Assembly (NCBI RefSeq): GCF_000943545.1
Contig: NZ_JTHP01000054.1
Location: 1 to 47,337, forward strand
Direction: 5' to 3'
Source of the DNA: Paenibacillus terrae
GTDB lineage: Bacteria; Bacillota; Bacilli; Paenibacillales; Paenibacillaceae
Length of the DNA: 47,337 bases
The notes under the pieces are model-generated. The model saw only the letters and a list, made by a program, of their open reading frames with translations. It searched no databases and had not been told where the DNA came from. Numbering within the stretch: position 1 is the stretch's first letter; each line of letters begins with the position of its first letter. The position numbers and the translations under genes were made by a program. Of this stretch, positions 32,032-40,637 are shown one piece after another.

Positions 32032-32475
32032 TTATTCTTCGGTCACCTGTACCTTCAGCGTAGCTTTGACCTCAGGATGAAGCTTAACGGTCATTTGAGT
32101 CACGCCCAACGTACGAATCGGTTCTTCCAGCTCGATTTTGCGTTTGTCCAGCTTAATCCCCGTTGCAGCGACCGCTTCCGCGATTTGCTTGCTTGTAATT
32201 GCGCCGAACAGTCGACCGCCTTCACCAGCTTTTGCTTTCAGCTGAACGGTTGTGGATTCCAGCTTTTTGCCGAGTGCCTGCGCCTCTTCCTTTTCCTCTT
32301 GCTTGCGCTTTTCCTCAGCAGCGTTCTGGTTCTCCAGCGTCTTCATATTCCCTTCCGTCGCCGGGCGGGCAATACCGCGCGGCAGCAGGAAATTCGCTGC
32401 GTAACCGTCCGATACTTCCTTAATTTGACCCTTCTTGCCTTGGCCCTTCATATCTTTAATAAAAATCACTCTCAT
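32032..32475 (-). CDS. rplI: 50S ribosomal protein bL9
   Basis: A 147-residue bL9 with the typical N-terminal globular domain (MRVIFIKDMKGQGKKGQIKEV, GYAANFLLPRGIARPAT), a long central helix and a C-terminal domain (LFGAITSKQIAEAV, VKLHPEVKATLKVQV). Its start overlaps gdpP by 4 nt (ATGA). Confidence 0.98.
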   Translation of the reverse strand: MRVIFIKDMKGQGKKGQIKEVSDGYAANFLLPRGIARPATEGNMKTLENQNAAEEKRKQEEKEEAQALGKKLESTTVQLKAKAGEGGRLFGAITSKQIAEAVAATGIKLDKRKIELEEPIRTLGVTQMTVKLHPEVKATLKVQVTEE

Positions 32476-34460
32476 TCAAATAACCCCTCTTCCCCATCAA
32501 TTTCGGCCAGCACGTCGACCACTCTGCGTTTGGCTTCCTCCAGCGGACAATCCAGCTGAACAGCCGCATTCGTCAGATGTCCTCCGCCGCCCAGCCGTTC
32601 CATGACGACCTGTACATTCATGCGTCCGAGTGAACGGGCGCTGATCCCCACCAGGCCGTCAGGACGTTCACTGACCACAAAAGAGGCCAGTACATCCGTC
32701 ATATTGAGTAATGAATCCGCCACCTGAGCAATCAGGAGCTGCGGTATCTTCTGTCCAGGCTCTGTCACCGCAAGCGCGATGTGCCCATATATCATTTTAG
32801 CATGCTTAATAATTTCCGCCTTAGCAATATATTCATCCAGGTCCTCTTTTAACAAGCGCTGGATCATCACTGTATCCGCCCCGCTACGCCGCAAAAAACC
32901 GGCAGCCTCAAACGTCCGCGAGCCTGTATGCAAGGAAAAATGCTTGGTATCCACCGTAATCCCTGCAAGCAACGATGTCGCCTCCAGCGGCGTCAGTTGA
33001 ACCTTCTCATGAATATATTGCAGCAGCTCTGTCACCAGCTCACAAGCCGACGACGCATATGGCTCCAGATAAATCAAAACAGAGTCGTTAATAAACTCCT
33101 CGCCCCGACGATGATGATCTACAACGACCACCCTGCTCGCCGTCTGCACCAATTTTGGCTCAATCGTCATCGAAGCCTTGTGCGTATCCACCACGACCAG
33201 CAGGCTGTGCTCGGTCATCAACTGGAGCGATTGCTCCGGTGTCATGAGCGCTGCTGACAGATTCTCGTCCTTGTTCACCTGTTCCATCATCCGGTCGATG
33301 GACGGATTGGATTTATCCAGCACGATGTGCGCCTCTACGTTGTAGAGCGCTGCCGCCTTCCACACCCCGATGGCTGCTCCCAGTGCATCCATGTCCGGTA
33401 TTTTGTGCCCCATGATCAGCACGCGGTCGCTCTCCTGCATCAGGTCACGCAGCGCATGCGCAATGACCCGCGCGCGCACCCGTGTACGCTTTTCGACAGC
33501 ATTGGACTTGCCGCCGTAAAAAGATAGACGCTGTCCGGCCTTCACCGCCGCCTGGTCGCCACCCCGTCCGAGCGCCATATCCAGACTGGACTGAGCCAGC
33601 TCACCCAGCTCCTTGATGCTCTCCGCGCCGAAGGACAAACCGATGCTCAGTGTCATCGGCACTTTCAAATCGGCCGTCATTTCCCGCACCGTATCCAGAA
33701 TGACGAATCGACTTTGCTCCAGCTCCTGTAGCGCCTTGTGATTCAGCATGATGAGATAGCGCTCAGATGACAAACGGCGCAAATAAATATTGTACTGGTT
33801 CGCCCATGCTGTGATCTCGCTCGACACCTTCGCAATAAGCGCGGTCCGCTGCTGATCGTCCATTCCCTGAGCGGCTTCATCCATATTATCAAGCATAACG
33901 ATGCCGAGCGCCAGCCGCTCGTTCTCATACTGCTTGCGCAGCACCGCCAACTCCGTTACTTCATACAAATAAATCAGACGCTCATCCAGCACGATGAGGA
34001 ACTGATAATAGCGCTCATCATGCTGTAGCTCTACCTTTAGCTCACGAACAGGCTCCTTCGTTTCCTTTTTGGCACCCAAAGCTCCTGCCAGCTGGGGAAA
34101 GAGGTCCTGGAGCGGCTCGCCTATCAGTGACTGGTCCTCAAACATTTCCCCAGCGAACCGATTGTGCCATTCTACCGTTCGATTTTCGCTGTATAAAATG
34201 ATGCCAAACGGCAGTGAGCTGACCGCTTCCCCTTCCACCCGCTTGATGCGAAAGGAAAGGCCGCTGATATATTGATTCAGTTCCCGACGGAAATCCAATT
34301 CCGTCTTCAGCATCAGCCCGCCGAGCAAGAATGACAGCACCAGTCCCATCACACCCAGTTCCCAGTTATACATGGAAATACATATGACAAGCACCAGCAG
34401 CAGTAAAAACGCCCAGACAGTCTGATAGCCGTGCCAGCGTTTTTGTAGAAATTTAGGCAT
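32472..34460 (-). CDS. gdpP: Cyclic-di-AMP phosphodiesterase GdpP
   Basis: A 662-residue membrane enzyme with two N-terminal membrane helices (about 12-52), a PAS-like domain, a degenerate GGDEF domain (ERYLIMLNHKAL region) and C-terminal DHH/DHHA1 domains. The DHH motif is VVVDHHRRG, and GGGGHLTNAA marks DHHA1. It hydrolyses c-di-AMP to pApA and affects wall stress and potassium balance. Gene order (yybS, gdpP, rplI, dnaB) matches Bacillus. Confidence 0.96.
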   Translation of the reverse strand: MPKFLQKRWHGYQTVWAFLLLLVLVICISMYNWELGVMGLVLSFLLGGLMLKTELDFRRELNQYISGLSFRIKRVEGEAVSSLPFGIILYSENRTVEWHNRFAGEMFEDQSLIGEPLQDLFPQLAGALGAKKETKEPVRELKVELQHDERYYQFLIVLDERLIYLYEVTELAVLRKQYENERLALGIVMLDNMDEAAQGMDDQQRTALIAKVSSEITAWANQYNIYLRRLSSERYLIMLNHKALQELEQSRFVILDTVREMTADLKVPMTLSIGLSFGAESIKELGELAQSSLDMALGRGGDQAAVKAGQRLSFYGGKSNAVEKRTRVRARVIAHALRDLMQESDRVLIMGHKIPDMDALGAAIGVWKAAALYNVEAHIVLDKSNPSIDRMMEQVNKDENLSAALMTPEQSLQLMTEHSLLVVVDTHKASMTIEPKLVQTASRVVVVDHHRRGEEFINDSVLIYLEPYASSACELVTELLQYIHEKVQLTPLEATSLLAGITVDTKHFSLHTGSRTFEAAGFLRRSGADTVMIQRLLKEDLDEYIAKAEIIKHAKMIYGHIALAVTEPGQKIPQLLIAQVADSLLNMTDVLASFVVSERPDGLVGISARSLGRMNVQVVMERLGGGGHLTNAAVQLDCPLEEAKRRVVDVLAEIDGEEGLFE

Positions 34461-34471
34461 GACTGTTCACC

Positions 34472-35398
34472 CTATTTCTTTGATCTTGTAATAGCTTCAC
34501 GCAGCGGAAAGGCCAAATCAATAATACCGATAATGCGGAGCGGCTGGAACACCAGAACGACGAGCGATAGCAGCACCGCGATCACAGGGCTCATGTTACG
34601 GCTATGCGTCCAGAAGTAAATAAATCCGATCGTCTGGATAATAAAGCACGCATGAATCAGCGGCAACATACTAACAGAAACCGCCTGAACCCAACTGCTG
34701 TCAGAGGACATGGCCACCCACTCAAACACAATCGCCAGCAGGTAATACCAGATGAGCGCGCGTGGCAGCCTCCATTCTCGAGCAGGCTTCATTTTGCGTA
34801 CAGGCACATCAAGGCTACTCAATGCCGGACGCGTCAGAGCGTGCGTGATCACAGCCAGTAAAAACGAGGTCAGGATTAGCACATATGGAACTTTGCCGAT
34901 CATCATCGTACCGAGTCTCTGTGTATCTTCTGCTGTCCAATTCATGCCTGGAAGCATCGGATTTCCATTTAGGATTTGCTGTACCAGATTTGCCGATATA
35001 GCAGCCTGATCACGAAGATACTGCGAAAGATCAAACCCGAAGGTATACGTAGCGATGAGCAATACAACCAACAACTCGGCTAAAATCACACCCGTTCCGG
35101 TCATCAACGCCTGAAAAGCAGGTGCTCCCTTTTTATATACCCGTCCCATTAACAAGGCGGGGATCAGAAAATAAATCGCGGGAAGCAGCAAATATACATC
35201 TTGTAGCGCTATAATCAACAGCACCGGTATGACATGAATCAGAAATCCCTTGAAAGGCAGCGATGAAAATAATACAACGCCAGGCACAATCAGCAAAAAT
35301 ACGGTAAAGATTCTTAAGGGTGTCAATAGAGACAGCAGCAGAAGCAAATAAATAACGCTCCATGCTACAGTTGCCAAGCGGAATTTCAAAGTTTTCAC
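34472..35398 (-). CDS. YybS-like DUF2232 integral membrane protein
   Basis: A 308-residue protein with about eight hydrophobic segments (SVIYLLLLLSLL, LLPAIYFLIPALLM, VILAELLVVLLIATY and others) and a basic C-terminus (REAITRSKK). It is in the DUF2232/YybS position directly before gdpP, as in Bacillus. Members look like the S-components of ECF importers, but no function is proven. Its start overlaps the MazG-like gene by 4 nt. Confidence 0.88.
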   Translation of the reverse strand: MKTLKFRLATVAWSVIYLLLLLSLLTPLRIFTVFLLIVPGVVLFSSLPFKGFLIHVIPVLLIIALQDVYLLLPAIYFLIPALLMGRVYKKGAPAFQALMTGTGVILAELLVVLLIATYTFGFDLSQYLRDQAAISANLVQQILNGNPMLPGMNWTAEDTQRLGTMMIGKVPYVLILTSFLLAVITHALTRPALSSLDVPVRKMKPAREWRLPRALIWYYLLAIVFEWVAMSSDSSWVQAVSVSMLPLIHACFIIQTIGFIYFWTHSRNMSPVIAVLLSLVVLVFQPLRIIGIIDLAFPLREAITRSKK

Positions 35399-35712
35399 CT
35401 CTTACGCATATGTTCTTCCAGTGCGGATATGTCCTGATACCAATCCTCCAGCTGGTGTCCTTCTTTTTTGTGCTTTCTTAGCTTGTCGATGAGGAGATCA
35501 TCCAATTCACGGTAAGACACTCCAAGACGTCTTCCCAAAATATAACTGCTCATCATCAGACTCGCCAGACAATCGCCAATGCGGGCTGTACTACCTTCCC
35601 ACATCGCTTTAAACAGACGGGAAACCTGGTCAAGCACCTCTGTTTTGAGCCATTCAATTACCTTGGCCCGTTTAACTACATCCAGTTCTTTAGGCATATG
35701 ATGAAGAGTCAC
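35395..35712 (-). CDS. MazG-like protein
   Basis: A 105-residue all-helical protein (ARIGDCLASLMMSSYILGRRLG, YRELDDLLIDKLRKHK) of the MazG-like family (Pfam MazG-like), probably a nucleotide-binding or pyrophosphohydrolase relative. The typical EExxE catalytic set is only partly visible. The start is GTG 35712 by length; ATG 35697 (MPKELDVV) is a possible alternative. It is the first gene of the yybS-gdpP-rplI-dnaB operon and is overlapped 4 nt by yybS. Confidence 0.7.
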   Translation of the reverse strand: MTLHHMPKELDVVKRAKVIEWLKTEVLDQVSRLFKAMWEGSTARIGDCLASLMMSSYILGRRLGVSYRELDDLLIDKLRKHKKEGHQLEDWYQDISALEEHMRKR

Positions 35713-35738
35713 ACCCCTCTGAAAAAGCTTTATTCTCC

Positions 35739-35800
35739 ATTATAGCATATCCTATTTTGAAAATAACTGTTACCCCATAGGGTAAATAGTTATTTTCAAA
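35739..35800 (-). promoter_or_regulatory. Extended -10 promoter and large hairpin upstream of the gdpP operon
   Basis: On the minus strand TGC-TATAAT (35744-35739) is an extended -10. Upstream a 19-bp inverted repeat (35756-35775 with 35780-35800; arms TTTGAAAATAACT and AGTTATTTTCAAA plus TTACCC/GGGTAA) reaches the -35 region. It could be an operator or a CBS-gene 3' hairpin. Confidence 0.6.
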
Positions 35801-35818
35801 GCAGCTATGCTGCTTGCT

Positions 35819-36247
35819 TTAAGATGACGAGTTAAGCGATTCTCTCGACACAAATTTTTCACAATATTCAATAATCTGGCTACGGCGGACAATGCCGATA
35901 AACCGTTCCATATCATCCACAACAGGTACAAAGTTCTGAACCTTAGCCAAATTAATTAAATCCTCCATATTGGCATCAATGGACACCGGCTTTATCGAAA
36001 CCCGAAGCGGGACGTCCTTGAGCATAAACTTCGAAGCGTTTTCAAAGGTGATTTTCCCCTCAGATTCCTTCATATGCCACAGCAGATCACCCTCTGTAAC
36101 CGTGCCGGTATATCTACCTTCCTTATCCAAAATCGGAACCGCCGTGAAGCGGTGATACTCCATTCGCTCCAACGTTTGCCGTAAAGTTGCATCCGCCGTG
36201 ACAAAAGCAACCTCTTGTTTGGGAAGCAAGAAAAAAGCGATATTCAT
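35819..36247 (-). CDS. CBS-pair protein
   Basis: A 142-residue protein made only of two CBS domains (residues about 8-65, RFTAVPILDKEGRYTGTVTEGDLL; and about 78-133, NFVPVVDDMERFIGIVRRSQII). CBS pairs bind adenine nucleotides. Length and layout resemble Bacillus YkuL (DarB/CbpB), a c-di-AMP receptor, and the next operon encodes the c-di-AMP phosphodiesterase GdpP. Nucleotide specificity here is inference. It lies 46 nt downstream of the LCP gene. Confidence 0.85.
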   Translation of the reverse strand: MNIAFFLLPKQEVAFVTADATLRQTLERMEYHRFTAVPILDKEGRYTGTVTEGDLLWHMKESEGKITFENASKFMLKDVPLRVSIKPVSIDANMEDLINLAKVQNFVPVVDDMERFIGIVRRSQIIEYCEKFVSRESLNSSS

Positions 36248-36293
36248 GAGAAAAGAATCCCCCTCAAAATCAATTGTAAAATCAAATGATTAC

Positions 36294-37352
36294 TCACTGA
36301 ATGTCCTGCTTGTCGGGAAGCTTCAGCGTCTGCGGGGTTGTGCCGGAATCCAGCCAGTTTGCGATCATAAGTCTGGCGTATTCGAGTTCCTGTTCATTGG
36401 CCCGGTCATAATACAGGCCCTTCTTCTTGAAACCTTCCCCCGTAATTGTAAAGCTCGAAATTTGTGGTTGACCCTGCGAAATGGCCTGCTTGCCAAGCCC
36501 GGTAATAAAAGTAGGCTCCATATCCGTCTTGAAATTGGCTCCCATAATATCGAGTAGCTCCGGAATCTTGGAAATCCCGTTGATATTCAGCAGCTTATCC
36601 GCCATTGCATTCAGAAAAATTTGCTGCCGTTTGGTACGGTTAAAGTCGCTGTCTTCCCTATATCTAACATAATACATCGCTTCTTCACCATTATAAAGCG
36701 GCTTGCCCGCCTCGATGCGGAACTTGATATGCAGCGGATTTTTATTCTCAATCGGCTTATCGATGGGAAGCTCAACCCCGCCCACCGTATTTACAGCATC
36801 CTGAATACCCTGGAAATTAATCGTAGCATAATAATCGGCCTTATGCTCCATCAGCTTCTCTACCGTAGCTATGGACATATCCTCGCCTCCGAACGCATAA
36901 GCATGCCCCAACTTATCAAAATCATCCTCACCGTCATGATTTGGATCATGTCCGACAATCTGGACATACGTATCCCTTGGAAGGGAAACCAGAAGCACAC
37001 GCGATTCCGCAGGCCGTACAGCCGCATAAATAACCGTATCCGAGCGGCCACGCGCCTTCTCGTTCGGCCTTTGGTCCGTACCGAGCAGCAGCACCGAAAA
37101 CGGCTCTTTCCGATAAGCAACCGGCTCCGGCTGCTTCTGTCCCTCCGACTGGCGCGGCTGAAAGGACTTCTCCAGCTTGCTCTCCAACGTCGGAGATACG
37201 AACCAGTCAAAGGCCACCAGCGTTAGCTGTTTACGGAACAGATATCCTCCCGCCGCAATCAGAAACAAAACAATACATGAAATATATAGAGCGGTAAACC
37301 TTTTTTTATTCTTAGGCTTGCCGCCTGTCCTTCTCCTATGTCTTCTCTCCAT
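36294..37352 (-). CDS. LytR-CpsA-Psr (LCP) family cell-wall glycopolymer ligase
   Basis: A 352-residue protein with a basic cytoplasmic start (RRHRRRTGGKPKNKKR), one membrane helix (FTALYISCIVLFLIAAGGYLF) and an extracellular LCP domain with LLLGTDQRP, GRSDTVIYAAVRPA, SLPRDTYVQI and YVRYREDSDFNRTKRQQIF, which hold the phosphate- and Mg-binding Arg/Asp residues. LCP enzymes attach wall teichoic acid or polysaccharide to peptidoglycan. Next to the DacF-like gene, it fits a wall-assembly context. Confidence 0.93.
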   Translation of the reverse strand: MERRHRRRTGGKPKNKKRFTALYISCIVLFLIAAGGYLFRKQLTLVAFDWFVSPTLESKLEKSFQPRQSEGQKQPEPVAYRKEPFSVLLLGTDQRPNEKARGRSDTVIYAAVRPAESRVLLVSLPRDTYVQIVGHDPNHDGEDDFDKLGHAYAFGGEDMSIATVEKLMEHKADYYATINFQGIQDAVNTVGGVELPIDKPIENKNPLHIKFRIEAGKPLYNGEEAMYYVRYREDSDFNRTKRQQIFLNAMADKLLNINGISKIPELLDIMGANFKTDMEPTFITGLGKQAISQGQPQISSFTITGEGFKKKGLYYDRANEQELEYARLMIANWLDSGTTPQTLKLPDKQDIQ

Positions 37353-37513
37353 AACAGGTTCCTTCCTTCTTTACTTCGATAAATCCCATCTCTTCATTAA
37401 ACCGAATTTGGCTCTTATGAAGCGAAAACTTCCCCACCACAGCATAAAAGGTCTGCTACCTTGTTGTCAAAAGTGCCATGTCGTAGTCAGCCCCTCGTCA
37501 CCACATCCACGCC

Positions 37514-37546
37514 AAAAAAAGGCTTCGCCCTCACGGTCAAAGCCTT
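37514..37546 (-). terminator. Intrinsic terminator after the DacF-like gene
   Basis: On the minus strand AAGGCTT and AAGCCTT enclose about 14 nt and are followed by seven T, 10 nt past the stop. Confidence 0.7.
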
Positions 37547-37555
37547 GCTTGATGT

Positions 37556-38500
37556 TTATAGCCTGTATCCTATCTTAGCCAAATTTTGCAGCCGTACCGG
37601 GAAAGAGGTAGACAGAGCGAAACCATAGTCGAACAGCTTCCGTGTCTGCTCGAAGCGTTCCTCCTTGCTCGGTGCCCCCAGCACTACAGCAACCAGCCTT
37701 CTGCCATGCTGTTCGGCTGTGCCAGTGAAGCAATATCCCGCATCGCTGGTGTATCCCGCTTTCAGCCCATCCGTTCCTGCGTAAGAGTAGGGTCCCGCCA
37801 AGGAAGGCAGCATCCAGTTCGTATTACTAATATAGATGCCCTTATCCTTCAATTCCATCTGCGTACGGCTGGACGTTCTCAAAATCTCCGGATGCGACGT
37901 AATAAGGTAGGAGGCCAGCTTCGCCGTATCGCTTGCCGTCATTTGCGTTTCTCCCCGAATATTCTCGGGATGGTTAGGACCCAGCTCACTCTGCCCCGCT
38001 CCTGACGCATTGCTGAATCGGCTGTAGGACGTCAATCCAATCTTAGCCGCTTTATCGTTCATGCGCTTCACAAAAGTCGGTTCACTGCCTGCTGAGCGCT
38101 CCGCCAGTGCCACAGCCGCGTCATTAGCTGAATACACAACCATGCTCTGGAACAGTTCGGACACCGTCAGCCTTTCACCATATCGGAGTGACAGATTTAC
38201 ACCACCTACTGTACTTGCGTAACGGCTGATTTTCACTTCATCATTCCAGCCCAACCGCCCGGCACGAATATCCTCCAGCACCAGCAGCTCAGTCATGAGC
38301 TTGGACATATTTGCGGAAGGCATAGGCGTATCGCCATTCACATCCATCAACAATTCTCCCGTCTGCATGTCCATCAGCACCGCGGCTCCTGCATCCACAT
38401 CCGGCTTACCGACCAGCAGCCTTGGTCCAAGTGTAATAAAAATCAATATAATAAGTACCGGGACCACAATAGCCCAACGTAACCAGTATTTTTTCATCAT
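37556..38500 (-). CDS. DacF-like D,D-carboxypeptidase homologue lacking the catalytic serine
   Basis: A 314-residue S11-family protein with one N-terminal membrane helix (AIVVPVLIILIFITLG). The first motif, normally SxTK, reads ANMSKLMTEL, so the nucleophile position is Asn64 with Lys67 kept. The second motif SAN (124-126) is normal; the third, normally KTG, is KAG (247-249). Both changes suggest loss of carboxypeptidase activity. I chose ATG 38500 (MMKKYW), 7 nt after GGGGGT, over an upstream ATG at 38515. It may act as a substrate-binding pseudoenzyme. Clean reading frame argues against a decaying pseudogene. Confidence 0.9.
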   Translation of the reverse strand: MMKKYWLRWAIVVPVLIILIFITLGPRLLVGKPDVDAGAAVLMDMQTGELLMDVNGDTPMPSANMSKLMTELLVLEDIRAGRLGWNDEVKISRYASTVGGVNLSLRYGERLTVSELFQSMVVYSANDAAVALAERSAGSEPTFVKRMNDKAAKIGLTSYSRFSNASGAGQSELGPNHPENIRGETQMTASDTAKLASYLITSHPEILRTSSRTQMELKDKGIYISNTNWMLPSLAGPYSYAGTDGLKAGYTSDAGYCFTGTAEQHGRRLVAVVLGAPSKEERFEQTRKLFDYGFALSTSFPVRLQNLAKIGYRL

Positions 38501-38599
38501 CGTAATAACCCCCATACTTTATTAGACGATGAAAAATCCATTTTGTCTGCAACTTTTCGAAAAAAAGATGTAATTTTTTTGTCTTTTCCACTCCACAGC

Positions 38600-38627
38600 A
38601 AAAAACCCGCCAATTCCTGCTTGCAGG
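38600..38627 (-). terminator. Possible terminator after the oppF-like gene
   Basis: On the minus strand CCTGC-AA-GCAGG is followed after a short GC-rich spacer by TTTTTT. The stem and the T run are separated, so this is weak. Confidence 0.4.
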
Positions 38628-38678
38628 CTGACAGATTTTTATAAGTCAAATGATTCAAAAAGGCTTTCTACTATGGTT

Positions 38679-39644
38679 CTAGGCAAAATGACAGGCCACA
38701 AAATGCTGATCGCCCGCATCCCGATACGCCGGAATTTCCGTTTTACAACGGGCCTCCGCCATAGGACAGCGCGTATGGAACTTGCAGCCTGACGGCGGAT
38801 TCGCCGGGGAAGGAATGTCCCCTTTTAGTACAATTCGTTGTCTCTTGATCGTAGGATCGGGAATGGGAACCGCCGACAGCAGCGCCTTCGTATACGGATG
38901 AAGCGGATTGCGGAAGAGCTCCTCTTTGGAAGTTAACTCCACCATCGAGCCTAGATACATCACACCGATACGGCTGCATAGATGCTCGACCACACTCAGA
39001 TCATGCGAGATGAACAGATAAGTCAACTGCCGTTCCTGCTGCAAATCACTTAACAAGTTAATGATCTGAGCCTGAATAGACACATCAAGTGCAGATACCG
39101 GCTCGTCAGCCACGATAAAATCAGGATTTAAAATCAAAGCCCGCGCAATCCCAATCCGCTGACGCTGACCGCCAGAGAACTCATGTGGATACCGATCATA
39201 GTGATAGGAGGATAGTCCGCAGATATCCAGCGTCTCGTTCACCTTTTTCCGCAGCTTGCTACGGTCAATCAATCCGTGATCCAGCAGTGCTTCCCCGATG
39301 GCTTCGCCTACCTTAATTCTCGGGTTCAATGAGCTAAATGGGTCCTGAAAGACAATTTGCAGCTTCGGACGAAGCGCACGAATCTGCTCCTTGCTTAACG
39401 CATGCAAATCCTCTCCCTTGTATCGCACCGATCCCTCTGTCTTATCCATCAGTCTGAGAATCGTACGCCCAATCGTGCTTTTGCCACAACCGGATTCTCC
39501 TACCAGACCGAAGGACTCTCCCTTATGGATGTTAAAAGACACATCGTCGACCGCTTTCACATGTCCCACGGTACGCTGAAAAATCCCGCCTGTGATCGGG
39601 AAATATTTTTTCAGACCTTCCACTTGAATTAAAGGCTCGCTCAT
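38679..39644 (-). CDS. Oligopeptide-type ABC importer ATPase (OppF/DppF-like)
   Basis: A 321-residue ATPase with Walker A GESGCGKSTIG, signature FSGGQRQRIGIARAL, Walker B FIVADEPVSALD and a C-terminal oligo_HPY cysteine-containing region (GCKFHTRCPMAEARC). It overlaps the OppD-like gene by 4 nt. It is the last gene of the five-gene peptide importer operon. Confidence 0.95.
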   Translation of the reverse strand: MSEPLIQVEGLKKYFPITGGIFQRTVGHVKAVDDVSFNIHKGESFGLVGESGCGKSTIGRTILRLMDKTEGSVRYKGEDLHALSKEQIRALRPKLQIVFQDPFSSLNPRIKVGEAIGEALLDHGLIDRSKLRKKVNETLDICGLSSYHYDRYPHEFSGGQRQRIGIARALILNPDFIVADEPVSALDVSIQAQIINLLSDLQQERQLTYLFISHDLSVVEHLCSRIGVMYLGSMVELTSKEELFRNPLHPYTKALLSAVPIPDPTIKRQRIVLKGDIPSPANPPSGCKFHTRCPMAEARCKTEIPAYRDAGDQHFVACHFA

Positions 39645-40624
39645 CCCCGTTGCCCTCCTTCTTCCTCATATAGCCAGCAGGCAACCTTATGACCGCTCTT
39701 CTTTTCGTGCAGGGGAGGGGCCTGATCCTTACAGATTTGCATACAATGCGCACACCGATCATGAAAATGACAGTTTTCCTCCAGCTCAATCGGGTTGGGA
39801 ACCTGACCAGGGATCGAATACAGCCGATCAATCTTCTGATTAATGACGGGCTTCGCCTTCAATAACCCTTGCGTATATGGATGCTGCGGATTCTTGAACA
39901 ACTCAATGACGGGGGCCTCTTCAATCACGTTCCCGGCATACATGACGACCACATAATCGGCCATTTCAGCCACTACACCTAGATCATGCGTAATCAGCAT
40001 AATAGACGTTTTGAGTTTATCCTTTAAATCCCGCATCAGATCGAGAATTTGCGCCTGAATCGTAACGTCCAGTGCCGTTGTCGGTTCATCCGCAATCAGC
40101 AGCTTCGGATTACAACTCAGTGCGATAGCAATCATGATCCGCTGGCGCATACCACCGCTCAGTTCATGCGGATACGAATGAAATATTTCCTTCGGACGCG
40201 AAATACCCACCAGATTGATCAGCTCAATCGCTCGGGTATGTGCTTCCTTTTTACTCATTAATGTATGCATCAGCAGCGGCTCGGTAATCTGTTCTCCAAT
40301 GGTAAGCACTGGATTCAGCGAAGACATCGGCTCCTGAAAAATAATTGAAATGTCATTGCCGCGAATTTGTTGCATCTGACCTTTATTCAGCGTTAACAGG
40401 TTTTTGCCCTCAAACCAGATTTCACCGTCTGAGGTGTGTGGGGAATCAATCAGCCGCATCATCGTCATGGCCGTTACACTTTTGCCGCAGCCGGATTCGC
40501 CTACCACACAGAGCGTTTCACCCTCACGTATTTTAAAACTGACGTCATTGACCGCTTTGACAGTTCCGCTAGAGGTATGAAAGTGGGTTTTCAGGTTACG
40601 AAATTCAATCAAAGCATTTTCCAT
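39641..40624 (-). CDS. Oligopeptide-type ABC importer ATPase (OppD/DppD-like)
   Basis: A 327-residue ATPase with Walker A GESGCGKSVTA, signature LSGGMRQRIMIAIAL, Walker B LLIADEPTTALD and the C-terminal cysteine motif NCHFHDRCAHCMQIC, which binds an iron-sulfur cluster or metal in some relatives. It pairs with the next ATPase as a heterodimer. Confidence 0.95.
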   Translation of the reverse strand: MENALIEFRNLKTHFHTSSGTVKAVNDVSFKIREGETLCVVGESGCGKSVTAMTMMRLIDSPHTSDGEIWFEGKNLLTLNKGQMQQIRGNDISIIFQEPMSSLNPVLTIGEQITEPLLMHTLMSKKEAHTRAIELINLVGISRPKEIFHSYPHELSGGMRQRIMIAIALSCNPKLLIADEPTTALDVTIQAQILDLMRDLKDKLKTSIMLITHDLGVVAEMADYVVVMYAGNVIEEAPVIELFKNPQHPYTQGLLKAKPVINQKIDRLYSIPGQVPNPIELEENCHFHDRCAHCMQICKDQAPPLHEKKSGHKVACWLYEEEGGQRG

Positions 40625-40637
40625 AAACGTTCGTCTC

